Positions 7,789-17,653 of a stretch of DNA of 46,803 bases are shown here, piece by piece (within the stretch, counting starts at the first letter, position 1; each line of letters begins with the position of its first letter). Where the stretch lies: the NCBI GenBank assembly GCA_030041385.1, contig JASHNY010000225.1:1-46803 (forward strand), read 5' to 3'. The DNA is from Alphaproteobacteria bacterium (GTDB lineage: Bacteria > Pseudomonadota > Alphaproteobacteria > ATCC43930 > CGMCC-115725). Made by a program: the position numbers and the translations under genes. Under the pieces are notes generated by a model that saw only the letters and a program-made list of their open reading frames with translations, was not told the DNA's origin and searched no databases.

Positions 7789-10074
7789 ATGCAAACAAGG
7801 CGGGCAGGCCTGTCGCGGAGGAGGCCGGAGCGCTTTCCGCTTCCGATGGCGCTTGTGCTTGCCGTCGCCGTCTTCGCATTGCCGCTCGGCATTGCAGCCT
7901 TCCCGGCAGGACGCGCGCTGCTGACCACACACTGCGCCGCCATCCTCTTCGCCGCGGCAGCCGCGGCCGCCGCCGCCGCGGTGCTGGCCGGCTGCATAGT
8001 GCGGCTGCGGCGCGAGGCAGAGGCGACGCGGCACCGTGCGCCGACGGGCGACGCCGCCGCATTTCGCCTGTTTGCCGCGCTCGCCGCCGAGGTCGAAGAA
8101 TCGCTGAAGGCGGTCCTGCGCGCCGGCGCCAGGCTCGACCAGGCCGCGCTGCCGCCCGGGCAGGCCGAGATCATCGCGCGCATGCGCCTGGCCGCGCGCG
8201 CCGCGCTGGTGCAGGCCGGCGCCGCCCCGGCCTATGCCGCAATCGCTGCCGGCGAGTTCGCGCTGGAGACCCGGCCCTTCGACCTCTACCAGCTGATCCA
8301 CGGCACGGTTGCGGCATTGCGGCCGCAGGCGGCGGATCGCGGCAGCGCGCTGATCGTGCGGATCGACCCGCGCCTGCCCTATGAATTGCGCGGCTGGCCG
8401 CACCAGCTGCGTCAGCTCGTCACCGCCCTGGTTGCCGGCGCGTTGCGGCATTCGCAGCGTCCGGCGATCGAGGTGCGCCTCGACCTCGCCGCGGCTGCGG
8501 GCGACGGGGTGCGCCTGCGCCTCCTCGTGCGCGACCACGGCACCCGTGCCGCCGATCGCGATGCGGGCCCCGCCCGGATGCCGGGTGCCGACGGCGATGC
8601 TGCGCTGGCGGCGGCGGCACGCCTCGCCGCGGCGATGGGCGGCGCGGTCGAATTCGATACCGGCGCGCATTCCGGGCTGGTCTACAGCGTCGAGTTGCCG
8701 TTTGCCCTCGACCGGGCGGCCGCGGCGCTATTGCTCGACCTCGATCGGCTGCCGGTTTTGGTTGCAACCGACGATGCCCGGTTTGCCGATGAATTGGCCG
8801 CCGCGCTGCAATCGTGGCGTGCCGAGCCGCTGTGGATCGGCATGGAAGAGCCGGCATTGGCGGAGATCGAGGCCATGCGGCCCGACCGGCAGCGCCCGGT
8901 ATTGATCGTCGACGGCCGCGGCGAGGTCTTGGCGGCGTTGAGCTGGGCCTATCGCGCGACCAAGGCCAACCCGACAGCCGCACCCTTTGTCCTGTTTGTC
9001 GCCGACGAACCCCGCATCGACAGCGTGATCGGCCTTGCCGACGGCCAGCTCGACGCCATCCTTCCCGCGCCCTTTACCCGCGGCGTCTTGCAGAGCACGT
9101 TGCATGCGCTGTGCGTCGGCGCAGCCGACTGGTTTCCGGCCGAATTGCCGACGCCGGCGGCGAAGTTGCCGCCGCCGCCCGATAGCCGCGTCGCGCCGCC
9201 CGCCGACAGCGCCCCGGAAATGCGGCCGGAGCTGATGCCCGAGCCGATGGCCGAGCCGGACACGCGCAGCGCGCCCGCCATGCCCGAGCCGCGGCGCCGG
9301 TTGCGCGTGCTGGTCGCCGCCGCCAACGCGGCGAACCGCAAGATCATCGAGCGCATCCTCGCCACCGCCGGGCACGCCGCCGATCTCGCCGCCGATGCCG
9401 GCGAGGCGGCGGCCGCCCTTGCCGCGAACCCGATCGACGCGGTCCTGCTCGATTTCGCCGCGCTCGGCGACGGCGAGGTCGCCATCGCCGAAGAATGCCG
9501 CGCGGCCGAGCCCGGGATACCGATCATCGCGTTGAGCGGCGACGCCGCGGCCGGGGAATTGCTCGATGCGGCCGGCGTCGACACCGTGCTGGGCAAGCCG
9601 GTCGAGCCGAGCCGGCTGATCGCGGCGATCGAGACCGCGGTTTTCGGCGCGCCGGCGCCGCCTCCGGTGACGGCGGCGAGCATCACCGAGATCTCGTCGC
9701 ACCCGCGGTTCGGCCGCATCGGCGCGGCGCCGATCGACCGACGCGCGGTCGACGCATTGTGGTCGCTGGGCGGCGGCGGCCGGTTTTTTCAGGATGTCGT
9801 CGCCGCTTTCCGGGCCGACGCGCGGCAGTTCCTCGCGCAGATCCGCACCGCTGCGGCCGCCGGCGACAGCGACGCCTTTGCCGCCGGCGTGCAGGGGCTG
9901 CGCCGCTGCGCCGCCAGTTTCGGCGGCACAAAGCTGCGCGACCTGCTGCAGTCGGCACCGGGGCCGGGCCCGCGCGAATTGCGCATCGACGGCCCGGGTT
10001 ACGTGCAGCAATTGACCGAGGAAGTGGCCCGGCTCGACGATATGCTGGCGAACTACCGCAAGGCAGGGGAGTAG
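7789..10074 (+). CDS. Hybrid histidine-kinase-like protein with degenerate phosphorelay residues (TM-DHp-CA-REC-REC-Hpt)
   Basis: A 761-residue membrane protein with the layout of an RpfC-like hybrid kinase. Two membrane segments lie at about 20-40 and 49-71, then DHp/CA-like regions (92-305), two receiver-like domains (about 319-445 and 505-618), a Pro-rich linker (455-500) and an Hpt-like domain (650-755). Key residues are altered. The DHp histidine is A100. The N-box asparagines are A213 and G217, and the glycine-rich ATP boxes are not recognisable. The second receiver has A511/A512 for its acidic pair, though D555 and K603 remain. The first receiver keeps D328, D329 and D375 but has A427 for lysine. 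The Hpt histidine is Q702. The reading frame is intact with normal codon use, so it is probably expressed as a scaffold or sensor rather than an active kinase. The ATG at 7789 has only a weak ribosome-binding site. Confidence 0.8.
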   Translation: MQTRRAGLSRRRPERFPLPMALVLAVAVFALPLGIAAFPAGRALLTTHCAAILFAAAAAAAAAAVLAGCIVRLRREAEATRHRAPTGDAAAFRLFAALAAEVEESLKAVLRAGARLDQAALPPGQAEIIARMRLAARAALVQAGAAPAYAAIAAGEFALETRPFDLYQLIHGTVAALRPQAADRGSALIVRIDPRLPYELRGWPHQLRQLVTALVAGALRHSQRPAIEVRLDLAAAAGDGVRLRLLVRDHGTRAADRDAGPARMPGADGDAALAAAARLAAAMGGAVEFDTGAHSGLVYSVELPFALDRAAAALLLDLDRLPVLVATDDARFADELAAALQSWRAEPLWIGMEEPALAEIEAMRPDRQRPVLIVDGRGEVLAALSWAYRATKANPTAAPFVLFVADEPRIDSVIGLADGQLDAILPAPFTRGVLQSTLHALCVGAADWFPAELPTPAAKLPPPPDSRVAPPADSAPEMRPELMPEPMAEPDTRSAPAMPEPRRRLRVLVAAANAANRKIIERILATAGHAADLAADAGEAAAALAANPIDAVLLDFAALGDGEVAIAEECRAAEPGIPIIALSGDAAAGELLDAAGVDTVLGKPVEPSRLIAAIETAVFGAPAPPPVTAASITEISSHPRFGRIGAAPIDRRAVDALWSLGGGGRFFQDVVAAFRADARQFLAQIRTAAAAGDSDAFAAGVQGLRRCAASFGGTKLRDLLQSAPGPGPRELRIDGPGYVQQLTEEVARLDDMLANYRKAGE

Positions 10075-10086
10075 GCGCGGCGGGCC

Positions 10087-11310
10087 TTATTGCCGCATCG
10101 CGGCGCGGCGCTGGGCGACCAGCGCGACGGCGCGGTCGCGGTTGTCCCAGCAGACCTGCAGATAGCGGATCGCGCTGGCGGCGACGAACACGGACAATGC
10201 ATTGTTGTAGGCTGCGGCAGCCTGTTCCAGCTGCTCGGTGCCGTCTTCGCGCTCGCCGATCCGGTGCAGGGTGCTGGCGAGGTTGTTCTGGGCCATCGCC
10301 CAGTCGAGCGGTGCCCGCTCGCGGTTGTATTCCTCGAGCGCGAGCCGGTAGGCGGCGACCGCCTCCTCCAGCCGCGCCGTGCCCAGTTCGCGCTCGCCGA
10401 CCCGCGCCAGCGCATTGCCGAGATTGTTCTGGGTCATCGCCCAATCGAGCGGAGCGACCTCGCGGCGATATTCCTTGAGCGCTTCGCGATAGGCCGCCAC
10501 CGCCGCCTGCAACGGCGCGTCCTCGTTGCGCTCCTCGCCGAGCACGGACAGCGCGTTGCCGAGGTTGTTCTGGGTCATCGCCCAATCGAGCGGGTTGCGG
10601 TCGCGCCGATACACCTGCAAGGCCTGGCGATAGGCGGCGACGGCGGTCTCGATCAGGCTCGCATCGCCGCGCCGCTCACCCAGGCTCGCCAGCGCATTGC
10701 CGAGATTGTTCTGGGTCATCGCCCAGTCGAGCGGCGCCCGCTCGCGGGTGCGCTCGCGCAAGGCTTGGCGGCAGGCGCCGACCGCCTCTTCGAGCCGCGT
10801 CGTCCCCTCTTCGCGCTCGCCGAGGTTGCGCAGTGCGGCGCCGAGATTGTTCTGGGTCATCGCCCAGTCGAGCGGCACGCGCTCGGGCCGGTATTCCTTG
10901 AGCGCCTCGCGATAGGCGGTGACCGCCTCTTCGAGCCGCGCCATCCCGCTTTCCCGCACCCCGAGCGTGCGCAGCGCGGCGCCGAGATTATTCTGGGTCA
11001 TCGCCCAGTCGAGCGGCGCCCGCTCGCGGCGGCATTCCTGCAAGGCCTCGCGATAGGCGGCGACGGCTTCTTCGAGCCGCTCGGTGCCGCGTTCGCGCTC
11101 GCCAAGCTGGCGCAAGGCATTGCCGAGGCTGTTCTGGATCATGGCCCAGTCGAGCGGCTTGCGGCCCCGGTCGGATTTCTTGAGCGCGGCGCGGCAGGCC
11201 GAGATCGCCGCCTCCAGCCGCGCCGTCCCGGCGTCGCGGGCGCCGATCCGCACCGTCGAGTTTGCCTCGGTCATCGTCGCGGAAAACCGGGTCAGGCTGT
11301 TCGCGTCCAT
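10087..11310 (-). CDS. Tetratricopeptide-repeat protein with seven near-identical units
   Basis: A 407-residue protein likely to act as a soluble protein-protein interaction scaffold. Seven units of exactly 47 residues begin at about residues 52, 99, 146, 193, 240, 287 and 334, each with PLDWAMTQNNLGNAL or a close variant, followed by LGERE..T.RLEEAVAAYREAL. This is the TPR-type 'NNLG.AL..LG' pattern. The C-terminal 30 residues (NNALSVFVAASAIRYLQVCW) leave the repeat. The start at 11310 is chosen because a purine-rich GGGCGGGGGA lies upstream and the frame further 5' is Arg/Pro-rich and non-coding in style. It converges on the hybrid kinase gene with 12 bases between stops. No enzyme domain is attached. 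A possible promoter is TTGCCA (11371-11376 on the minus strand) with 17 bases to GATTGT. Confidence 0.88.
   Translation of the reverse strand: MDANSLTRFSATMTEANSTVRIGARDAGTARLEAAISACRAALKKSDRGRKPLDWAMIQNSLGNALRQLGERERGTERLEEAVAAYREALQECRRERAPLDWAMTQNNLGAALRTLGVRESGMARLEEAVTAYREALKEYRPERVPLDWAMTQNNLGAALRNLGEREEGTTRLEEAVGACRQALRERTRERAPLDWAMTQNNLGNALASLGERRGDASLIETAVAAYRQALQVYRRDRNPLDWAMTQNNLGNALSVLGEERNEDAPLQAAVAAYREALKEYRREVAPLDWAMTQNNLGNALARVGERELGTARLEEAVAAYRLALEEYNRERAPLDWAMAQNNLASTLHRIGEREDGTEQLEQAAAAYNNALSVFVAASAIRYLQVCWDNRDRAVALVAQRRAAMRQ
10294..11270 (-). repeat. 141-bp in-frame tandem repeat (seven copies) encoding the TPR units
   Basis: The DNA copy of the PLDWAM motif recurs at about 10294, 10435, 10576, 10717, 10858, 10999 and 11140, with a constant 141-bp step and no indels. 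Inner copies are the most alike and outer copies the most diverged, as expected for unequal exchange within an array. Confidence 0.9.
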
Positions 11311-11688
11311 TGCTTGCGCATCCCCCGCCCGCAGGCCGGAGGCGGCCACAATCGGTCTTTTGCCCGGGCTTGGCAACCGGCCGGAAACAGCCCGTGTCGC
11401 CGTGCCGCCCAACCTGTCTAACCTATTGATAAAGCACGGGTGCCCGGACCGCAGCCGGGCCGCAGGCCGGGCGGGCCGCGCGCCTCGGCGCGGCATCGCC
11501 GCAAGCGATTCTCGGCCGGCCGCAGCTATCGTTAAAGTGTTTCAATTAACCATCAAATTCGTTGTAACCGGGCCGCCGGGCATAGATAAAATGCTGGTGA
11601 AATCCGGCCGGCCCCGAGTCCCCCGTTCCCCCCAAATGGGAGCCGGTCGGATTTCAGATCGAGCATCGGCAGCGAGTCGAGGCGAGCG
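11311..11688. other. 378-bp divergent intergenic region
   Basis: Lies between the TPR gene (minus) and a small plus-strand gene. It is GC-rich from 11440 to 11520 and clearly AT-richer at 11520-11595, which probably holds promoter elements. I see no coding region, repeat or RNA gene in it. TTAA and TTAAC at 11531-11550 are 10 bases apart, so they do not form a CtrA site. Confidence 0.5.
11562..11590 (+). promoter_or_regulatory. Candidate sigma-70-type promoter
   Basis: TTGTAA (11562-11567) and GATAAA (11585-11590) are separated by 17 bases in an AT-richer stretch. This would start transcription about 90 bases before the small gene at 11689 and could also feed clpB. Each box matches the consensus at four of six positions. 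Confidence 0.35.
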
Positions 11689-11916
11689 ATGGATCCGGCG
11701 CAGATGTACCGAACCTATGAACGCCGGGCGAAGGAAGCGGCGAGCCCGGCCTTTCGCACCGTCAACATGCTCGGCATGATGTGCGCCGCCGCGGTCGCCC
11801 AGGGCGGCCTGTTTGCCTTTGTCGGCAAGGGCTATGGCGGCGATTGGCCGAACCCTTGCGAGCCGGACGACACGGTTCCGGCGCGGGGCGCGGGCCGCAC
11901 GGGGACGGGCGAATAG
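11689..11916 (+). CDS. Small hypothetical protein (75 aa)
   Basis: I do not recognise the family. The translation starts MDPAQMYRTYERRAKEAASP, has a short apolar stretch (VNMLGMMCAAAVAQGGLFAF, about residues 24-44) that could be a single weak membrane or packing helix, and ends in a Pro/Gly-rich polar tail. Third positions are almost all G or C, as in genuine genes of this window, and a purine-rich GAGGCGAG precedes the ATG. A promoter-like pair lies about 100 bases upstream. clpB starts 155 bases further on, so it could be the first gene of that transcript. The minus-strand frame over the same bases is Arg-rich and is probably a shadow. Confidence 0.5.
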   Translation: MDPAQMYRTYERRAKEAASPAFRTVNMLGMMCAAAVAQGGLFAFVGKGYGGDWPNPCEPDDTVPARGAGRTGTGE

Positions 11917-12071
11917 CCTTCCCCGGCGTCGGGCCGGCCTGCACGGCAACTTGAGTTTCGGCCGGAAAGCCCCCATCTCAGCATCGTGATGCCAGGCGGT
12001 CGCGCATTCTGCGGGCCGCGAGCGACATCATCCCGTGCCTCCTGGAGGGCGGGCTTGAACGAGGGGCCTTT

Positions 12072-14735
<2,664 letters not shown>

Positions 14736-14747
14736 CCCTGGGAAGTT

Positions 14748-14820
14748 GATGGGCTTTGCGAGGCTCAGCCCATCCTACGGCACGACATCGTAGGATGGGA
14801 TGAGCGAAGCGACGCCCATC
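14748..14820. repeat. Long inverted repeat between convergent clpB and peroxiredoxin genes
   Basis: Two 32-bp arms, each GATGGGC...CCCATCCTACG in complementary orientation with a few mismatches, flank a 9-base loop. It belongs to a dispersed intergenic palindrome type with CGTAGGATGGG cores seen in many proteobacteria. Because it separates two convergent genes it could stop transcription from both sides. Confidence 0.7.
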
Positions 14821-14827
14821 GCTTTTC

Positions 14828-15310
14828 CTACAACCCCGCCAGCATCGCCTCGGCGCTGGAGACGCCGTATTCGCCCGACGGCTCGACGTTCAGCGCCGTC
14901 ACCACCCCGTCATCCACGACCATCGAATAGCGCTGCGAGCGGATGCCCATGCCGGCCTCGGTACGATCGAGGTCGAGCCCGACGGCCTTGGTGAACTCGG
15001 CGCTGCCGTCGCCGAGCATGACCAGCTTGTCGCCGACATCGTGCGCCTTGCCCCATGCGTTCATGACAAAGGCGTCGTTGACCGACAGGCAGGCGATCGC
15101 ATCGACGCCCTTGCCCCGGATCGCCGCCGCGTTGTTGACGTAGCTCGGCAAGTGGCGCTGCGAGCAGGTTCGCGTATAGGCGCCCGGCACCGCGAACAAT
15201 GCGACCTTGCGGCCGGCAAAGAACTCGTTCGAACCGACCGCCTTGACCCCGTCCGGCGTCAGGTAGCGCAATGTCACCGACGGAACCCTGTCGCCGACCT
15301 TGATCGTCAT
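14828..15310 (-). CDS. Peroxiredoxin, Prx5-like
   Basis: A 160-residue thiol peroxidase that reduces H2O2 and organic hydroperoxides. The peroxidatic site is VPGAYTRTCSQRHLPSY: P42, T46 and C49 fit the family's P-x3-T-x2-C motif, with Tyr and Arg in place of the more common Phe and Pro/Gly. The N-terminus MTIKVGDRVPSVTLRYLTPDG and the RSQRYSMVVDDGVVTALNVE strand pair are typical of the Prx5/AhpC-TSA subgroup. A second cysteine (IACLSVND) could act in the cycle. A strong GGGGAGG site overlaps the end of the upstream oxidoreductase gene 15 bases away, so the two are co-translated. There is no fused glutaredoxin domain, so the reductant is unknown. Confidence 0.93.
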   Translation of the reverse strand: MTIKVGDRVPSVTLRYLTPDGVKAVGSNEFFAGRKVALFAVPGAYTRTCSQRHLPSYVNNAAAIRGKGVDAIACLSVNDAFVMNAWGKAHDVGDKLVMLGDGSAEFTKAVGLDLDRTEAGMGIRSQRYSMVVDDGVVTALNVEPSGEYGVSSAEAMLAGL

Positions 15311-15325
15311 CGCCCTGTCCTCCCC

Positions 15326-16252
15326 TCATGCCTGATCGATGTGAAACACTGCCTTCCCGGCGATATGGCGGTCGCGCAGGCGCGGCCCGACCTCGGGAAA
15401 CTCGCGCCAATCGTGCTCGACGATGCGCGGCCGCAACGACCCGTCCGCCACCAGACCGGCGAGCAGCGCGAGGTCGGGGCCGAACTTCTCCTCAGGCTCC
15501 GAGGTGAAATAATGGAAACCCTGGATGCGGGCGTTCTGATGTTCGGCGAAATCGCGGAAATTGATCTCGCTCGGCTCACCTGAGGAGTTGCCATAGACGA
15601 CGATTGTACCCTTGGCCTCGATGCGCTCGATCGCCGCCCGCATCGAGGCGCCGCCGGCGCTTTCGAGGATCAGCGCGTAACGCCCCGGCGCGCTCTCGAT
15701 CCCGACCACGACCGCCTCGGCGCCGAGCCCGTCGAGCACGCGGGCACGTTCGGCCTTGCCGACCACCGCGGTGACCCGGGCACCGGAGCGCGCGGCCAAT
15801 TGCACCGCGAGATTGCCGACCCCGCCCGCGGCGCCGGTCACCAATACCCGCCTGCCGAGCAGCGGCGCGCCGTGGTGCAGGCAGCGCAGCGCGGTCAACC
15901 CGGCCACCGGCAACGCCGCGGCGGCGGCAAACGAGACATTGTCCGCGATCGCCGCGATGCGGTGCGCCGGCACCGCGGCGCGTTCGGCCCAGCCGTGCCA
16001 ATCGCACAGCGCGACGATGCGGGTGCCGGCGGCGGGTCCGCTGCCGTCCGCCGCCTGGCGCAGCACCACCCCGGCGATGTCCTGCCCCGGCCGCCAGCCC
16101 TCGCCGCGCGTCTCGATCAGCCGCAATTCGCCGCGGTTGAGCGAAAATGCATGCACCGCGACCAGCGCCTCGTTGGGCCGCAAATCGGGCTCGGGCAGGT
16201 CGCGGATGGCGACCGGCGCCGGCCCAGACGGGGTATTGACGATGGCGCGCAT
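15326..16252 (-). CDS. Zinc-free MDR-superfamily oxidoreductase (quinone-oxidoreductase-like)
   Basis: A 308-residue NAD(P)H-dependent reductase of the medium-chain dehydrogenase family. The GroES-like N-terminal part contains FSLNRGELRLIETRGEGWRP and GQDIAGVV. The Rossmann part has the dinucleotide motif VTGAAGGVGNLAVQLA (about 135-150). The catalytic-zinc cysteine/histidine set of alcohol dehydrogenases is absent, as in quinone oxidoreductases. The start at 16252 is chosen for the GGAGGG upstream and the canonical MRAIVNTPSGPAP beginning; 21 more codons are open upstream but run into an intergenic palindrome. It lies between a ketopantoate-reductase-like gene and a peroxiredoxin, all minus strand. 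The real substrate is not known. Confidence 0.88.
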   Translation of the reverse strand: MRAIVNTPSGPAPVAIRDLPEPDLRPNEALVAVHAFSLNRGELRLIETRGEGWRPGQDIAGVVLRQAADGSGPAAGTRIVALCDWHGWAERAAVPAHRIAAIADNVSFAAAAALPVAGLTALRCLHHGAPLLGRRVLVTGAAGGVGNLAVQLAARSGARVTAVVGKAERARVLDGLGAEAVVVGIESAPGRYALILESAGGASMRAAIERIEAKGTIVVYGNSSGEPSEINFRDFAEHQNARIQGFHYFTSEPEEKFGPDLALLAGLVADGSLRPRIVEHDWREFPEVGPRLRDRHIAGKAVFHIDQA

Positions 16253-16273
16253 CGGCTCGGTTCCCTCCAATTC

Positions 16274-16395
16274 AACCCTCGCCCGCATTGCGGGAGAGGG
16301 AGGGACCCATCGCATTGCGATGGGAGGGTGAGGGTTGGCCAGCCCGAAATACCCTCACCCGGCCTTCGGCCACCCTCTCCCGCCGTGCGGGAGAG
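16274..16395. repeat. Pair of CCCTC/GAGGG palindromes
   Basis: Two adjacent hairpin-forming units, 16274-16336 and 16351-16395, built from AACCCTC...GAGGGTT and ACCCTCACC...CCCTCTCCCGC...GCGGGAGAG. They are of a common dispersed proteobacterial intergenic type. They fill the gap between two same-strand genes and could attenuate read-through. Confidence 0.7.
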
Positions 16396-16408
16396 AGCTT
16401 ACTTTCCG

Positions 16409-17473
16409 TTAATTCAGCCTGAGATCGGTGATGTTCTTCGGGTCCGCCTTCAGCTCTCCCCGCTCGACGCGCAGCACGATGTCGGTCAGAACCGCGTTGG
16501 TCGGGGTCGGCAGGCCGATCTCTTCCCCCTTCTTTACAATAAAGCCATTGAGGAACGGAATTTCGGTGCGGCGGCCCTTGACCATATCCTGTCCGGTCGA
16601 CGGGCGATGCTCGCCGCCGCCGCTGTTGGCCACTGCCAGCCGGTGCTCGTCGATTTCCTTCTGGGCGGCCGGATCACCCTCGCCGGCGCGCGCCAGCATC
16701 TCGGGATCCATGTGGCTCACTTCGTCAAAGGTGTAACCGAGGGCCTGACCGACGCGGATCGCCTCGCTGCCGAGCCGGTTCGAGAAATGCCGCAGCGCGT
16801 CGTTCTTGACGACCTCGCGGCCGATCAGGCCGGTGCACGCGGAAAGCCCGTTGCCCATCACGTTGGTGACGAGCTTCGACCAGCGCTCGCCCCACAAATT
16901 CTCGGTGACGAAGGCACTGTCGGCATTGGCGAGCAGGGCGCAGACCTCTTTGGCGCGGTCGGTGACGCGGCCGTGCACCTCGCCGACGCGAAACACCGTG
17001 TGCTTCGACCCGGACTTGCCGGCCGCACGCTTGATCTGTCCCGGTGCGTGCAGCTCGACGGTGATCGAGCTGGCGATCGAGCCCAACGTCTTGCCCCAAC
17101 CGACGATGCCGGCGATCGTCTCCTCGTTCATGCAGTTCTGCAGCGACACGATGTAGCCGTTCGGCGCCAGATACTGCTTGATCATCGTCGCCGCCCACGC
17201 GGTGTCGTACGATTTGGTGCAGACAAAGGCGATATCGATCGGCTGTTCCTTCGACAGATGCTGCAGCTCGGTGACATGCAGCGCACGCACCGGCACGGTG
17301 AACGGCTCGACATCGCGAAGATGGGTGATCGTGAGCCCGTGCCTTTTCATGTGCTCGACATGCTCGGGCCAGAAATCGATAAAGGTCACGTCCTCGCCGG
17401 CCTTGACCATATGCGCCCCGGCATAGCCGCCGACCGCGCCGGTGCAGACGACCGCGATCCGTTTCTTCGCCAT
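16409..17473 (-). CDS. Ketopantoate reductase (ApbA/PanE) family 2-dehydropantoate 2-reductase-like protein
   Basis: A 354-residue NADPH-dependent 2-oxoacid reductase. The N-terminus has the Rossmann motif IAVVCTGAVGGYAGAHMVKAG, in which the usual GxGAxG reads C-T-G-A-V-G-G. The C-terminal helical domain shows WGERWSKLVTNVMGNGLSA, matching the family's conserved Lys/Asn region, and ends with a conserved IPFLNGFIVKKGEEIGLPTP segment. It is longer than typical PanE (about 300 residues), so the substrate may be another 2-oxoacid rather than ketopantoate. The start at 17473 is chosen because GGAGG sits 8 bases upstream; an ATG two codons earlier is too close to it. It is the first gene of a possible three-gene minus-strand group. 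Confidence 0.88.
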   Translation of the reverse strand: MAKKRIAVVCTGAVGGYAGAHMVKAGEDVTFIDFWPEHVEHMKRHGLTITHLRDVEPFTVPVRALHVTELQHLSKEQPIDIAFVCTKSYDTAWAATMIKQYLAPNGYIVSLQNCMNEETIAGIVGWGKTLGSIASSITVELHAPGQIKRAAGKSGSKHTVFRVGEVHGRVTDRAKEVCALLANADSAFVTENLWGERWSKLVTNVMGNGLSACTGLIGREVVKNDALRHFSNRLGSEAIRVGQALGYTFDEVSHMDPEMLARAGEGDPAAQKEIDEHRLAVANSGGGEHRPSTGQDMVKGRRTEIPFLNGFIVKKGEEIGLPTPTNAVLTDIVLRVERGELKADPKNITDLRLN

Positions 17474-17653
17474 AAGCATTCCCTCCGTCCAGGTTAGGCC
17501 GGGCTGAGCCACCCAGCTCGCCAACGCGCTCGCCGGCGATCCTAGAGCGATATCGGCCGCCGCGGAAACACCTCTTCGTCGCCCCCGCTCCGCGCTTTCG
17601 CGGGGGCCGGCGCGCGCCTAGAGTCGCGGTTGCGAACATCCGGGAGGATCGCG

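Noticed and set aside
10294-11270. 141-bp periodic repeat as a possible CRISPR-like array
   Set aside because: The units are adjacent, in frame and encode TPR motifs; there are no spacers.
11531-11550. TTAA...TTAAC resembling a CtrA binding site
   Set aside because: The half-sites are 10 bases apart instead of the required 7.
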